Below are positions 45,261-58,572 of a DNA stretch of 64,000 nt, piece by piece. Position numbers and translations under genes: made by a program. The first letter of the stretch is position 1. Each line of letters opens with the position of its first letter. The notes beneath the pieces were generated by a model. It had not been told where the DNA came from, ran no database searches, and worked only from the letters and a program-made list of their open reading frames with translations. The stretch spans positions 744,001 through 808,000 of the forward strand of contig JBCNJP010000014.1 in assembly GCA_039602395.1 (NCBI GenBank). Reading direction: 5' to 3'. This stretch comes from Deinandra increscens subsp. villosa (Eukaryota; Streptophyta; Magnoliopsida; Asterales; Asteraceae).

Positions 45261-45760
45261 NNNNNNNNNNNNNNNNNNNNNNNNNNNNNNNNNNNNNNNN
45301 NNNNNNNNNNNNNNNNNNNNNNNNNNNNNNNNNNNNNNNNNNNNNNNNNNNNNNNNNNNNNNNNNNNNNNNNNNNNNNNNNNNNNNNNNNNNNNNNNNNN
45401 NNNNNNNNNNNNNNNNNNNNNNNNNNNNNNNNNNNNNNNNNNNNNNNNNNNNNNNNNNNNNNNNNNNNNNNNNNNNNNNNNNNNNNNNNNNNNNNNNNNN
45501 NNNNNNNNNNNNNNNNNNNNNNNNNNNNNNNNNNNNNNNNNNNNNNNNNNNNNNNNNNNNNNNNNNNNNNNNNNNNNNNNNNNNNNNNNNNNNNNNNNNN
45601 NNNNNNNNNNNNNNNNNNNNNNNNNNNNNNNNNNNNNNNNNNNNNNNNNNNNNNNNNNNNNNNNNNNNNNNNNNNNNNNNNNNNNNNNNNNNNNNNNNNN
45701 NNNNNNNNNNNNNNNNNNNNNNNNNNNNNNNNNNNNNNNNNNNNNNNNNNNNNNNNNNNN
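45261..45760. other. Assembly gap, 500 N
   Basis: Exactly 500 undetermined bases, a usual placeholder for a gap of unknown size. Reading frames across it are meaningless. Confidence 0.99.
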
Positions 45761-46082
45761 AAGTAAGATAATATATACATATATATTTTTTTAACGGCCA
45801 ACAAATATTGAATTGTCTAGGTACTCCGTACGGGGTGACCCAATGCAAAAGGTCACCGCCAGCTGGCCTAACCCAGCCGCATGGACCCCTTAAGCGCACC
45901 AAATTATCTCCAGTTTCGAAGAAAACCCACCCACCAGAAAGCCCACTATGGTAAAACCTAGACGTCCTCAAGATCGAACTGGAGATCTACTAGACAATTC
46001 GTTTAGCCGTTTAGGTGTCATTAAAATTTGTGACCGGTTAAGCTTTTGAAATTCGGATTATATAGAAGAATTTATATTATCA

Positions 46083-49069
46083 TCTATTTTAATAAAAGAA
46101 TTCCTAGATGCTGACGTGGCATCACCACAACTCCTCTTGGAGTCAATTTCCCGCCTAAATAAAAACCCATTAATAAAGACGCGGATCCTTATGACCCGCT
46201 AGAAGACCCGTCGATCATTTACGCGGAAAAAACCCTAAATCTCTTCGTCCATCCTCTTTCACGTCTGCTTCATCATTCCCTTCTGCTTCTTCTTCTAGGG
46301 TTCCCTCCAGCAAAAAATTCCAGCCGCTATTTTCATCATCAACAGCCATCATTGCTTCTTCTTCGCAGCAACCATCATCGCATGGATCTTGATTCTCCAC
46401 GACGTCATCACCATCATCGCAAAACATATTCGAACTCGATATGGAATCATCGCTCGATGTTACTCATTCGCCGTTCCACCCAAGCCTTCCAAATTGCTCT
46501 GCTCACGATTCAACAGAGGCTTCGTCTTCATCTTAGATTCATCGATCGATGAAGAGATTCGTCGCCCTCTTCATCTTCTGTCGCCACTCTCAATCATCGC
46601 CGACTTCCCCAATCACGAACGGCTACAATCGATCTAGGTAAATCATGATCAGAGTTCTTTGATTTTGCGTTCACACATTTATGCAATTCGCGCTGTGACT
46701 GATAATTAGGTTTATCTGAAGCTACATAATGCGAATCACGCTTCGTATTCGTTTATCAAGGGAGATTTGAGAAACCAAAACACACAAATTTGGTTCATAT
46801 ATCTGTTGTTGTTTTTCATTTTACAACGCTGCATTTCAATCGTGGCAGGCACAAATTCCAATCGTTGTAGGCACTAAAAATCAAGTTAGTTAGAACTGAA
46901 GCAATGATAAAGGATAGACAAGTTGTTTCCAACATAATGTATATGAATGTATTTTGTATACGTTCATTAACAGCATTAACCGTACATATTTTCCAAGCAG
47001 GTTACATGAACATCTTATAATATTGACTTAATAGCAAAAGATTTATATATCTGGACTTTGTTTCTCTGCTCAATCTAGGTGCCCTAAGAGCAACTATGTA
47101 ATTCATTCTCCAAACATATCCACAATTAAGGTGTGCTTAGGATTAGTTGTTTCACTTTCTTCTCTGCTTATTACCCCCTTAAGTAATCAGTTTGGAATAT
47201 GCGGTTTTGTGCAAACTACATGAATTTCAAATCGACCTCAAAGTAATTTTTAAAATAACTGCAGGCCTTACCAATAATGATAATTTATTAGCAGTGAAAA
47301 ATAAGAAGGTTTTAAAGTTTAAGATTTACTGTAACTTGATTTTCTTAAGTAATGATTTGTTGAGAATGAATGTTTATTGATAGAAATATGTATGATTTTA
47401 AAGATTATTGAATGCAGATACTTCAATAGATGGCTAATTGCTAACAACAGGTACATATTGAATATTATTATTCTAATATGTGATCCCCAATTCTTCAAAT
47501 TCATATGTTCTAAATTTTTATGTTTTAAAACTTTACAGTGCGAGAAGGAATTCCATGTTGGCTAATGAGCATAAAACGGACATTTAATCGTAAGGCACGA
47601 TAAACATTTTTTGTCACATACATGTTCTATGTTGCCATATCAATATTTACCATATTTTTACGTTTTTTTTTATAAATTTGATTACAAAGCAAAATAGTTT
47701 TGTTGTAGGGATTGCAATAAGTTCCATAAATTTTTATTAAACATGTTGCTGGTGTAAAACACTTCTAGACACCAAGAAACAGGTGGACGAGGATTAGAAC
47801 CCAGTAAATGGTGGATTCGGTTTGATAAAATGATTTATGATGATACAAGATTATTACTATTGAAAGGCGTTGCTGCCTCCATGTGAGTAACAAATATTCT
47901 TCAACGGTGATGCATCAGTCACGAGGTGTAGAAAATGAAAAGTGTGGTGCTATAGGGATTGCCCATAATGTCATCGAAAGCTTTAAGGAAAGGTTAGTAA
48001 ACATCTGTTGTTTCATACCCGAAGCATAAAAAATCAGAGAAGAAGTCGAAAAACCGAAACTCAACTACACTATGCAAAAAGACAGCTCTTTCAAAACACA
48101 TGTAAATAGTTAACCCCATTGGGTCGCTGTAGTAAAATCATGGATTTACAAATAAGGTTAATTTCCTGTTGGCCATTTGGTTCTTAGCAAGATTGGAATT
48201 GGATATTATTGGAACTTGGTTAATTTTGTTTACATGGCCCTGTTACCAACTTACCATAGAAACAATCTTTGTATCTTCATATATTTTTAGAAGGGGTTTG
48301 ATGTTTAGCTTCCTACAGTGCATCATTGGACGTTGTTCTATATAATTTTTCATATTATATAGAAATTTCTTACTGAATCTCATACATCTGACACCTTTAT
48401 CTAAAAAACTACAGGATACAACTGTGACAAAAACAAGAAATTCAGAAATGAAAAGATTAGCAAGAAGGAGAGTCAATGAAGCTATTCAGAAATGAAGATT
48501 AACAAGAAGGGAAGTCAAATATGCAGGCCTTTAAAGAATTATTTTATGGTTCATCATTGAAACAACTCATTGCTTTCGGGGATTAATGTATCATGTAACT
48601 AAAGCTGGAACGTATTTTTGTTATGTAGAAACCAAAATTAAACTTTGGCAACCCATTCTTTCTTTTTCCTACATCTCTATTTTGCCATTTGGTTTTAGTG
48701 GAGCTTCTCCATTATGACATAAAGTATGTTAGTAGATAAAAGTTAGACAAACATGAAAATGGTCTTGCCAAAAGAGGTGTTTCTTAAAGGTCGGTTTCAT
48801 GTCATTACAGGTGTTTCTCATCTTTCTAAATTGAGACTCCCATCTCAAAGATAAACCATTACAAGTTATTATAGATGATCAGGTGAACATATTCTATTTT
48901 AATTTCATTATGTTTTCTAACTTTAATAATTTTGTCAACATGTATTATTTTACTTTAAAACTTTATTTTTCTATTTATTTTTTATGGATTTTACCATGGT
49001 AAATTATTGTGTTTTTATTTTAGTATTTTTTAAACCCCAGCCGTGCATCGCACGGGTCCAAAAGACTTG
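46083..49069 (+). mobile_element. Non-autonomous Helitron of 3 kb, empty site in copy 1
   Basis: Starts TCTATTTTAATAAAAG (TC after A; 46080 is an alternative start) and ends in CTTG before T at 49066-49069. The hairpin CCGTGC-ATC-GCACGG (49041-49055) lies 10 bases from the end. The CTTG end departs from the CTRR consensus, but its spacing equals that of the canonical Helitron ending at 57550. Duplication copy 1 (about 36285-36300) continues without it. There is no Rep/helicase. 46240-46640 is GC-richer with leader-like CT-rich sequence and ATG codons, possibly captured gene sequence, but no protein family is recognisable. Confidence 0.82.
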
Positions 49070-49454
49070 TATTTATATATATACAGAGGTGATAAGGGGA
49101 TATTTGCGAGGTAAATGATTAATTTTATAGTTAAAGATTATGAGTTAAATCTTATAAAAAAACAGATCAGACGGTTTAATCTTTTTAAAAAATATATAAA
49201 GAGGGGTAGGTTAGGTTAAGAATAACTTACAAGTTTAAAATTGTAAGGTAGTAAAAATATATAAATTTAACTTACCTATAAATAATTTTAGGTACCTAAA
49301 ATGCAGTGGCGGCTCCAAAAATTCAAAAACAAGATCGGGCCCGAGGCGAAATAAAAACCGGGCCCTTATAATATAAATTTAAAACGGTATATATAAAAGG
49401 CTAATAATCTAACGAGAATTGTAATAACATTAAATAAAACCAACATTTACATAC

Positions 49455-49959
49455 CTAGACAAACCGTGAGGCTCTCTGAGCATTTTTAGTAGCAAACTTT
49501 TCTATCAATTCTTCATAATCAACATTCTCTAATATATTGTTCTCAATTGATAGAATTGCCAATCCATTTAGTCTTTCTTGGGTCATTGTAGATCGTAAGT
49601 AGGTCTTCAACAATTTCAATTTTGAAAAACTTCTTTCTGCTGATGCCACTGTAACCGGAACAGTCAACATGACTTTATATGCGATGATTGCATTCAATAT
49701 TCTCTCCAACCACATTTACATCCACATCATCTTCATCCGCATTAACATCAACATTCTCTCCAACCACGTTAACATCCACATCCTCTCTATCCACATCATC
49801 CATATCCACACCATCTTCATCCACATTAGAAGTTGTCGCTTGTTTTGAGAAATAACTTAATATAGCACCTTCTTGAGACTTTATTAACTCCTTCTCTAAT
49901 TTCTTCTTTTTAAGTTTCATAGACCCACTTTTGTATTTGTAAAAGGATTTGGGAGCCAT
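49455..49959 (-). pseudogene. hAT transposase remnant (N-terminus and dimerisation domain)
   Basis: Two overlapping minus-strand frames. The 5' one (49959-49675, 94 residues) begins MAPKSFYKYKSG, has a lysine-rich stretch and an acidic D/V repeat, as in the N-terminus of plant zf-MYM/TTF-type hAT proteins. The 3' one (49715-49455) reads LTVPVTVASAERSFSKLKLL, the conserved hAT C-terminal dimerisation domain. The two are joined out of frame near 49680-49715. The RNase-H-like catalytic core and BED/TTF zinc finger are missing. The dimerisation domain is well preserved, so decay is recent. Confidence 0.88.
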
Positions 49960-50509
49960 AATCTAATACATAAAAACATAAAATTAAACAATAAACAACA
50001 AATCATAACTAATTACATCAACATTGAACCAAGATTAAACTTATAAAACTAGACCAAATTAGACCAAAATTAGGCATATGATGATATGAACCCTAATTCA
50101 TTACAATAAAAGCTAATGTGGCATATGAACTCTTAAATTAGACCAAAATTAAACTTATAAAACTAGTATTAAAGGAATTAGAAATAAAAATTACAAACCT
50201 TATGAGTTAGGGTTGAACTTTTGAAGCAAGGCAGCAGCAGCGTCGAGAGGCGAGGGGCTGTGGAGGGACGACCGGCGAGGGGCTGAGGAGGGACGACCGG
50301 CGAGCGAAGGCGAGGAGGATGGGCGACCGGCGAGGGGCGGTGCCGCTGTGGAGGCGTCAGGCGTGGAGGGTTTGGGGAAGAAAAGGGACTGTGGAGGGCT
50401 AGAGGTTCTGTGCGTGTTTTGTTTTGCGATGGAAGTAAAAAAAAGGTTTTAAAATTGTCAATTTTAGTCCCTCATTAAACATAAGTGAAAAAAAAAACGG
50501 AGGTGGGCA

Positions 50510-50520
50510 GGACTCGAACC
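50510..50520 (-). promoter_or_regulatory. Pol III box B-like / tRNA T-arm motif inside the hAT element
   Basis: GGTTCGAGTCC on the minus strand matches box B (GGTTCGANTCC) and sits in a CAGG/CCTG T-arm. Upstream sequence does not give a full cloverleaf or a good box A, so this is a tRNA-derived or SINE-like remnant, not a tRNA gene. Confidence 0.5.
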
Positions 50521-53500
50521 TGTGACCTTTCCCTTACATCCTTACACCAAACACTATAACCATCCGCACCAATCACTCATTCGATTTAATAACAGAATAC
50601 AATGTATTAATACACAATTTTATGTATATATATATATAACAACTTATTACAAAACTTCCGGGCCCCTTAAAATCCCGGGCCCGGGGCGGTCGCCGTTCTC
50701 GCCCCTGCCCATAGCCGCCCCTGCTAAAATGCTAAAAAAGATAAATACTCCTCTCTCTTTTTCTTTTCTATATCATCTCTCTCATATATTAAAAGTAATC
50801 TAAACTATTTTTAATACTATATTATTATCATTATAAAATTTAAACCCTTCATCATACAAAACAAAAAGGGATTCTGGCCGAACACTATTGATGAACCAAT
50901 CAAATTAATCCATTTCAAAAATTCCTAAATTCCTATACGATTTCTAATCAGGAAAGAGGAAACACAAATAAAATAAACAATCACACTACAAAGGAATGTT
51001 ACTAATGGAACAAACGAACCACTGAATATAGATTTGGATACAAATGAGTTTTTAAGTTAGTATATAAATATCTTAAGTTCATAAACCTGGTCAAACTTAT
51101 TAAGAAAATAGAGTAGACGGAAAAAGAAAAGTCAAAACATGTGAAAAGTTGATGAACATATAATATGAAATTAGATACGGGAAACAATATAAATATTTGA
51201 CAGAAAATTTAAAAATATTTAGGGGTGAAGTTACTTCTAAATAATGTTTTGTCTAAAAACTATAAAAATATCTATTTTATTTATTTTTTATATTGGATTT
51301 GTATATTTAGTACTGTGTTTAAAATCCAGTATAAAAAAATACAAATTTAGTATAAAAATAGTAAAATAGATATTTTTTTTAGTTTTTAGTCAAAACCTTA
51401 TTTTTGTTTGATCTATACTCCAAACACTTTGATATATTTACTTGATACGCAAAATAATTTAAAGTATTTTATTGATATAAACATAAGAACTTTACATAGA
51501 TATTAACATAAAACTATACTTAATAAAAATTAGTTTGGTAGTGCTTTCTATTTTGTCTTTTGTAAACGTTCAATTAAATAAATCTGTGAAAAAGTAGTGA
51601 ATGCTATCACCCACAAAAACACATCAAAATGATGGTAACTCTACTCACCTTTATTCCTTTCTAAAAAGTAATGATTTAAACCATTTTACCATCAACCGCA
51701 ATCATATTTTAAAGTCACGAACTAAATTTTTTTGGTCAATCCACCAAAATATCATCATTTTAGTGTTTATAAAAAGGTATGGATTATAATAAATAATAAT
51801 AATAAAATTCAACTTGCGTTTGTTTGATTCAAGATCCATAAACTTGAATAGGAAATTTAAATTTTAAAATCCAAACTTTCCTAAAAGTCAAGGTGAGTAA
51901 ACTATTAACTACCCATGTAGGGTGTTACTTGTGGTTATAATTGGTTTGGATATATGTTGTTTGGTGGTAAATTGATATGAATAAATTTCTTATACGTAAT
52001 GTAACTATACTCGCAGTATAACGTTGAACAACTATAAAACTTGATTATTATTATTTAGTGAATATATTATCTTCATTATTACATTCTCTTTATGTTTATT
52101 TCAAGAACTAAAACATAAAAAATAATTGATCGATATTCATATATGTTTCATTTACTCGTTAATTTTAAAAATATTAATTAAGATTGGAATACCTGAAGAA
52201 AGCTGGGACTTGAGACACAAAAATAACTTTTTAGTTACTTTAATGGGACACTAGGAACTTGGTTCTATTGATTTAATTTTCATATTATGATATGGTGTGG
52301 TGTAAAAGCATCTTCAATGATAATGTTTTTTTTTTTATGGTACGAACATGGGATGCTTGTTGGAAGAGAAGGTGAGAGGGAAGAAAGAGAGTGTGAGTGG
52401 AAGGAGGAGGAAACCACATATGCTTAACGTAGTGTACCATAATGAGATTTATTGGGTTGATCAAATAGTGAAGCTGAACACAGCCCGTATATTTATTCGT
52501 GTAAAAACATCAATCTTAACCCGTACACATATAAATTCATGTAACTCAAACACGATCCATATAACCCGTTTATCTAAGTAAGTCAAATGGTCTTACGGGC
52601 TGATGGTAACGTTGATAGCATGTTTAAAATTAAAACTAAAAAGAACCAGAAAGTTTAGTGTGATCTTTGGATAAATATAAAGTTCTATTTATTTAGTTCA
52701 TCTGGTATACCTCGCGTGGTGGGTCATACCGCGCCTAATGGCGGCGTCATCACCGCCCCCCACAGGCGCCAATAGGGTGGCGTGGTGCTCGGCGCCGAGT
52801 TAACCACGCATGTGATTTCGTTAAAATTCGAATGTTGAACGGCTTTTTGACCGTTGGGGGGGATGGGGGGCTGCGAAATAATAAAATAAAAAAAAGGAAA
52901 TTCGATTTTTTTTGAAATAGATAGAAAAAGAAAATAAAAAAAAATTGTGACCACGCCACATGGGTATATCACCATGTATGTCGCGACCACACCACATGGG
53001 TATACCACATGCCCTTATAATGAAGCAGGGCATATTTTGATATACCACATGCCCTTATAATGAAGCAGGGTGGTCTGTTACTCTGTTTATTTTTTTTAGT
53101 CTTTTTTCTAAACATCGTTTTTTAGTCTTCATATTTTGATATTCCAACCGTCCCCAGTTACTTGATGTTTCATGTTCAACTTGAAAATCACCTATAAGCG
53201 AAAAACCCAAACAACCGGGTAAACTGTCCTCGACGCAGGCGACGAAGCTCACACCGGCGATATCTCTTAGAAGAAGCCACCGGCTACCACTAAACTATAA
53301 GGCCCGTGGTGTGAGGTCTTTATTTTATTGAGAAATAACTCATTGAAATCATTGATACAGAATATGAAGAGTTGGATTACTACGTAACAATTGACGTTAA
53401 TGAAATAACACATACTAATAAAATATTTGAACAATTGATTGATGAAAATATCATGCAAATTTAAAGTTTTATTGAAAGTTTATAAAATAAAATAAATATG

Positions 53501-55255
53501 AAATCGTATAAAATAAAAAAGTATTTTAAGAATTTAGTTAAATAGAAAAATAATTATATACATAATTAGATTTCTAAAGGAATTTTGTTGTTAATTTCTT
53601 ATTTAGTTATATCTTTTTTTTATTTATCATATAATTATTAAAGACAATTTTTATCGCTGTATTTTAGATGCACATTAATCAATATAGCTACAAAATATAC
53701 TATTATACTTGTTTTTTTATAATTTTGTTGTTAAAAATGATAAGCTAATTTGATATAATTAAGTTAAATCTGAGTTCAAAAATTGCTATTGAACATTGGT
53801 TTAGCGGTGCACAATATGGGATGAAAAGAGAAACTAGAAGAAAGAAAGAAAAAGAGAATGAACAGATTTATTTTGGTGGGTACACAAGGAGAGAAACGTG
53901 GATTGGGCCAATTCCAACTAATTATAGTGAGCTTCATATCTTATCGTTGGGCTCATGAATATTAAAGGAGTTGGGCTTGGGTCTCGAAGGATTCACGTTA
54001 CACCATATTTCTCATGTCTCGTTCAAATAACTTAGGTTGTGTTTGACGCACTAACTGATAAGCTAGTTGCTAGCTGATAAAAAAATAACGTTTGGTAAAA
54101 ATTAGTTGATAAACTAACTGAAAAATATAAATGACATAAAAATACATGTCATAAATGTAAATAAAGGTTTTTTTTATAAGTTATGAAAGGGTAAAACTGA
54201 AAATATTATAAAAACTAGTTGTAACGATAATCCAACTAGTTTTTCAAAAGTTAGCTAATAAGCTAGCTTTTTGACATTACCAAACAGGGCTATTTAAAAA
54301 AAGCTAGCTTTTAAAAAAGCTTGCTTTTAAAAAAGATAGCTTATGCGCGCCAAACACAGATATCAAGACTAACCTATTATATATACAGGGGAATGTTCAT
54401 TCTATACCCCCTAAAAACCATAGATCCATAGATCTCTTATTTTGTATGTAAAATTACTCTATTTACATGTAAAATAATTCTATTTTACATATAAATTTCT
54501 AAAGAGAGAAAAAAAGAAAAAATGAAAGATTTTTTTTTAATCATAGCTATTATATGAAGAGATCCAATGATGAAAGAAAAGATCTTTAGGTCTATAATTT
54601 TTAGAAGGGTCTACAATGATCCCCTGATTAAAAATAAATAAATAAATAAATAAAAACAACGAGTACAATATTTTAAAAAATGTATATAAAAATTTGAGTT
54701 TTTGCACGAAACATATAAATCGGCAAAAAACGGGGTCAAAATTTATTTTTTTAATACTTTTTATAGATTCTACATTCAATTTTAACACTTTTGATTAAAA
54801 TTTAAAAAAACACCGAAAAGGTTTTTTTTATAACAATTAGTTACATGTTTGTTACATATGTTACGCAAAAATGTTACATATGTAACATTCCTACGTTACA
54901 TATGTAACAAACATATAATTAATTTATAAAATATCTCGTCAGTGCTTTTTTTTAATTATTTTTCACTAAAAGTGTTAAAATTAAATGTAAAATCTATAAA
55001 AAATTATAGTAAAAGAACAATTGACCCCGTTTTATGCCGATTTACAAGTTTCATGCAAAATTCGGTTTTTTTATATATATTTCTAAAAATCTACTCGGCG
55101 ATCTTTTTTTTTTTGGAATCAGGATGATCAATATATCGTAGAGAAGCAACATAAAAATATAAGAAAAAAAAAATTGACCTCATTTTTTAAGAGTCACTGG
55201 TTTTTCAAACTCGGATGGGTTTTTATTTTATAATTTCTATATATATATATATATA

Positions 55256-55585
55256 CTAGGTTAGTAACCCGTGTACTACACCGCTACACGGGCCGAATTT
55301 AGGTTTATAATAAAACAATAAATGATGATTTAATATATTAAAAAAATATTATAAATGATAAATTGTTGATTAATTTAAAAAAGACTCAAATTATTGAGTA
55401 ATTTATCAAATCAACATTAATTTTGTCATTTGTTTTGAAATAAAAATTGAATTTAGACAAAATTGGTAATTAGTTAATTGGATTTGTAATTGATTGTGAG
55501 TTTTACATGTGGTCATGGTGATGTGGACTCTCTAATATGAAGACATTTGGAACCATTTTACTGCTTTATTAGGATTAAGATAAGA
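55256..55585 (-). mobile_element. Small Helitron, counterpart of 42607-42941
   Basis: Same ends as the copy-1 element. The hairpin is disrupted by a small local duplication (ctacaccgctacacggg). Confidence 0.75.
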
Positions 55586-55604
55586 TAAGATATATATATA
55601 TATA

Positions 55605-56590
55605 TATAGAGGGCGGTTCCTGTGCGGCAATGTGTTTTCCCTAAGTCCGGTGCGGCAGGGGGTAGATAAGTAAATATCCAGATTCCTCCCCCATTTGTAT
55701 GTTTAGTAATTATTTCATTTCCCCCACAAATTTTAAACGGCCATAACTTTTTTATACGACATTATTTTCAAAAACGAATTTCACCATAATTCTAGTCGTG
55801 ATTTTATCTTTAATTTGAGACTAGGTTTGCTCGATTTGAAGAAACTTTTTTTTTTGACGTTTTTCCGGATTTTTTCCAGGTTTTTTTTTTTTTTTTTTTT
55901 TGAGTAGTACTATGTGCGATTTAGGCCCCTAAAAATTTTCAGATTTTAATTCGAAGCGTAGATATCTTTTTTTTAATTTTTTTTAAAAACATTGACAGTG
56001 TACACCAGCATAGACCAGCACAACAGCACAAATCCACAGCAGCACAGACCAGCACAAGAGCACAATTCCACCAGCACAGCCAGCACAGACCAGCATGACC
56101 AGCACAGCACTGACCCAGCACTGACCAGCATAGACCAGCACAGTGTGCAAAAAAAGAACTAAAAAATTAAAAAAAAAATGCCTACACTTCGAATTAAGGT
56201 CTGAAAATTTGCAAGGTCATAAATCGCTACTAGGAGATTCAAAAAAAAAAAAAAAAAAAAACGTTCTAAAAAACGTCGTAAAAAACGTGAATTTTTTTTT
56301 TCTCCAAATCGAACAAACCTAGTCTCAAATTAAAGATAAAATCACGACTAGAATTATGGTGAAATTCGTTTTCGAAAATAATGTCGTATGAAAAAGTTAT
56401 GGTCGTTTAAAAATTGGGGGGAACTTGAATAAATATGTTTTTCCACATTTACCCTTCCAGCTTTAAGATTCCCTCCACTCCTTCTCTCTCATCTCCTTCA
56501 ATCTTATCCATCCATCCACTTGATCTAAAGGCCTAGAATGTGCCGCACTGGACTTAGGGAAAATCAAGTGTCGCATTTGATCCGAACTCT
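55605..56590. mobile_element. Foldback TIR element in (TA)n
   Basis: 986 bp between (TA)n tracts. The outer inverted repeats share TTTTCCCTAAGTCC and GTGCGGCA. Inner inverted repeats are longer and better (55750-55850 against 56285-56400, sharing GACTAGGTTTG). The centre (55995-56145) is a run of CAGCACAGACCAGCA-type repeats. Absent from duplication copy 1. Confidence 0.85.
55995..56145. repeat. ACCAGCACAG-type short repeats
   Basis: More than ten imperfect copies of ACCAGCACAG or GACCAGCA in the centre of the foldback element. Gives a cysteine/leucine-rich minus-strand frame that is not a gene. Confidence 0.85.
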
Positions 56591-56615
56591 ATATATATAT
56601 ATATATATATATATA

Positions 56616-57549
56616 TCTAAATCTAAACTATATAATAAACAAAAAGTTTGTTCCTACTTTAATTAGTAAAAAAGAACACTTGTCATCACCACAAATTTTT
56701 TGATTATATCTAAGTTTAAATAAATAATTATCCAAATAGTAAATTTCCATATTATGGTTTATTTAGTTTAAACTTTTAATAAGTAATTATCCAATAATTA
56801 ATTATTAAAATACAAATTTTTATATTAAAGTTGGTAATTATCCAAATACTAAATTTTAGTATTAAGGTTAATATTTTATTCAAGATAATATTTTTATTGT
56901 TTATATATTATTTTATTAAAATAATATATTTTATTACATATACTTTAGTACATTAATATAATACTTATAATACTTTATTCATAATAATATTTTAACTAAA
57001 TATTATACATGTATTATAAAATATTTTATTCCATTATCATCTATTATTATAAAATGAAAGTTTTTGGACACATTTCATTCTCACATTCAACCTCATAATA
57101 ATTTTTCCTCTTAAATCATCCCCTCTTATTTTTAGTTTTTGTATTTTCATGGCAATAAATAAAAATTATTTATTGTATGGATAATCACAAGCCTAATTAA
57201 TCAATTAATTTTTATTTTCATGACAATAAGTAAAATATATTTATTGTAGGGATAATCAACCACCATAATTAATCAATTATTTGTATTTCCAAGGTAATAA
57301 ATAAAATATATTTACTGTAGAGATAATCACTAACATAATTAAATAATTATTTAAAAAAAAACTTTTTTCTTTTAAAAAGAAAAGTTTTAGATATATATAT
57401 CCGACTTTTTATTTATTGCATCCTAAATTATTTAATAACTAATTATTTAGTTACTAAATTAAATATATAATATAATTTACTAAATTACAATTTAAAAAGT
57501 TCTATAACATTTTTATCGCAGCCGTGCGATGCACGGGGTATAAAAACTA

Positions 57550-57550
<1 letters not shown>
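56616..57550 (+). mobile_element. Non-autonomous Helitron, 935 bp
   Basis: Starts TCTAAATCTAAACTATATAA after A and ends CTAG before T. Hairpin CCGTGC-GAT-GCACGG (57522-57536) lies 10 bases from the 3' end. All Helitron hallmarks are present. The interior is AT-rich without coding capacity. Inserted in the (TA)n tract of duplication copy 2 only. Confidence 0.9.
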
Positions 57551-57601
<51 letters not shown>

Positions 57602-57606
<5 letters not shown>

Positions 57607-58507
57607 TCTATGGAAAACCCTTAATTTTTGGAAAACCTGAAAAACCACTTTCTAACCATTGATTTAAAATTATGGGTTGAGATCAAATAACGACAAGATG
57701 GTAAATTTGGGGGGTTTAATGAATGGCATATTAGACAAATGATATTTTTATTAATAAATGTTTTAATCAATTTATCTCTCCAATCTCTTTTTCCCTAAAA
57801 TATCTTTATCTCTTTCCTTTAATTTCAAATTTCAGACCAAATTTTAGAAAAGAAAAACAAACCAAATTTATAAAAAAAAAATCGTTGATCACCAATTTAT
57901 CACCAGAGTAACGATTGTTACACGGTTATAACAATAACTAATCAACGTATACAAATTTTGTTACAACTATGTAATATACATTCGTGTAACAGTAATTTCA
58001 TGTATATTTTTCAAGAAAAAAATTAAAGGTTACATATGGGTAACAATAATTTTACATATGTGTAATCAAATTAAATATTAGATATGTTACAGTTATGTAA
58101 CTGTACTGAAGTTTTGAAACATAAAAAAAGTTATAGTATTATAACAGTATTTGTGACAATAAAACATAATGTTGTTACATCGTTGTAACAACAACGATGT
58201 AAAAAGTAACAACAACGATTGTCGAAAAGAAGTTGAATGAACATGAAAGTAATTTAAATAAAAAAACGGGAGTTGATTATGGAGATCAGATAAATTGAAT
58301 ATGAATTTCCATTAAATTAAGTAATGTAGGCTATTAGTTAATTGTCATTAAATTAAAAAAGTGTTTACTAATTTAGAATATGGTAATTAAGTTACCATAT
58401 TACCCTTTTTATAAAATAAAATAACAAAAATATAAGGAATTTTCTGATTGGTGATATATGGTTTTCCAGGTTTTCTAATAAGATGAGGGTTTTCCAATTA
58501 TTCTCTT

Positions 58508-58510
<3 letters not shown>
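57602..58510. mobile_element. TIR element of about 910 bp in (TA)n
   Basis: Imperfect terminal inverted repeats sharing GGAAAACC repeats (start AGGGTTCTATGGAAAACCC, end CTCTTCCT). Interior has several TTACATATGTGTAA-like palindromes and no genes. Followed by a 60-bp (TA)n tract. Confidence 0.75.

Positions 58511-58572
<62 letters not shown>

Larger units (their letters stand above)
49304..50723 (-). mobile_element. hAT element, internal-deletion derivative, empty site in copy 1
   Basis: 1420 bp with ends CAGTGGCGGCTC and AGCCGCCCCTG, flanked by an 8-bp duplication CTAAAATG (49296-49303 and 50724-50731). Copy 1 has the undisturbed site near 36501-36510. The interior keeps the first and last parts of a hAT transposase gene and has lost the catalytic core, so the element is non-autonomous. 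Confidence 0.95.

Noticed and set aside
45110..45971. Long open frames of 184-262 codons across 45183-45971
   Set aside because: Most of their length is the 500-N assembly gap.
46215..46427. Acidic 70-codon frame inside the Helitron
   Set aside because: It is the complement of a CT-rich leader-like stretch; the D/E richness follows from that composition.
50505..50620. tRNA gene on the minus strand
   Set aside because: Only the T-arm/box B is convincing; no acceptor stem, anticodon arm or proper box A could be built.
55939..56121. Cysteine/leucine-rich 60-codon frame
   Set aside because: Translation of the ACCAGCACAG repeats in a foldback element, not a gene.
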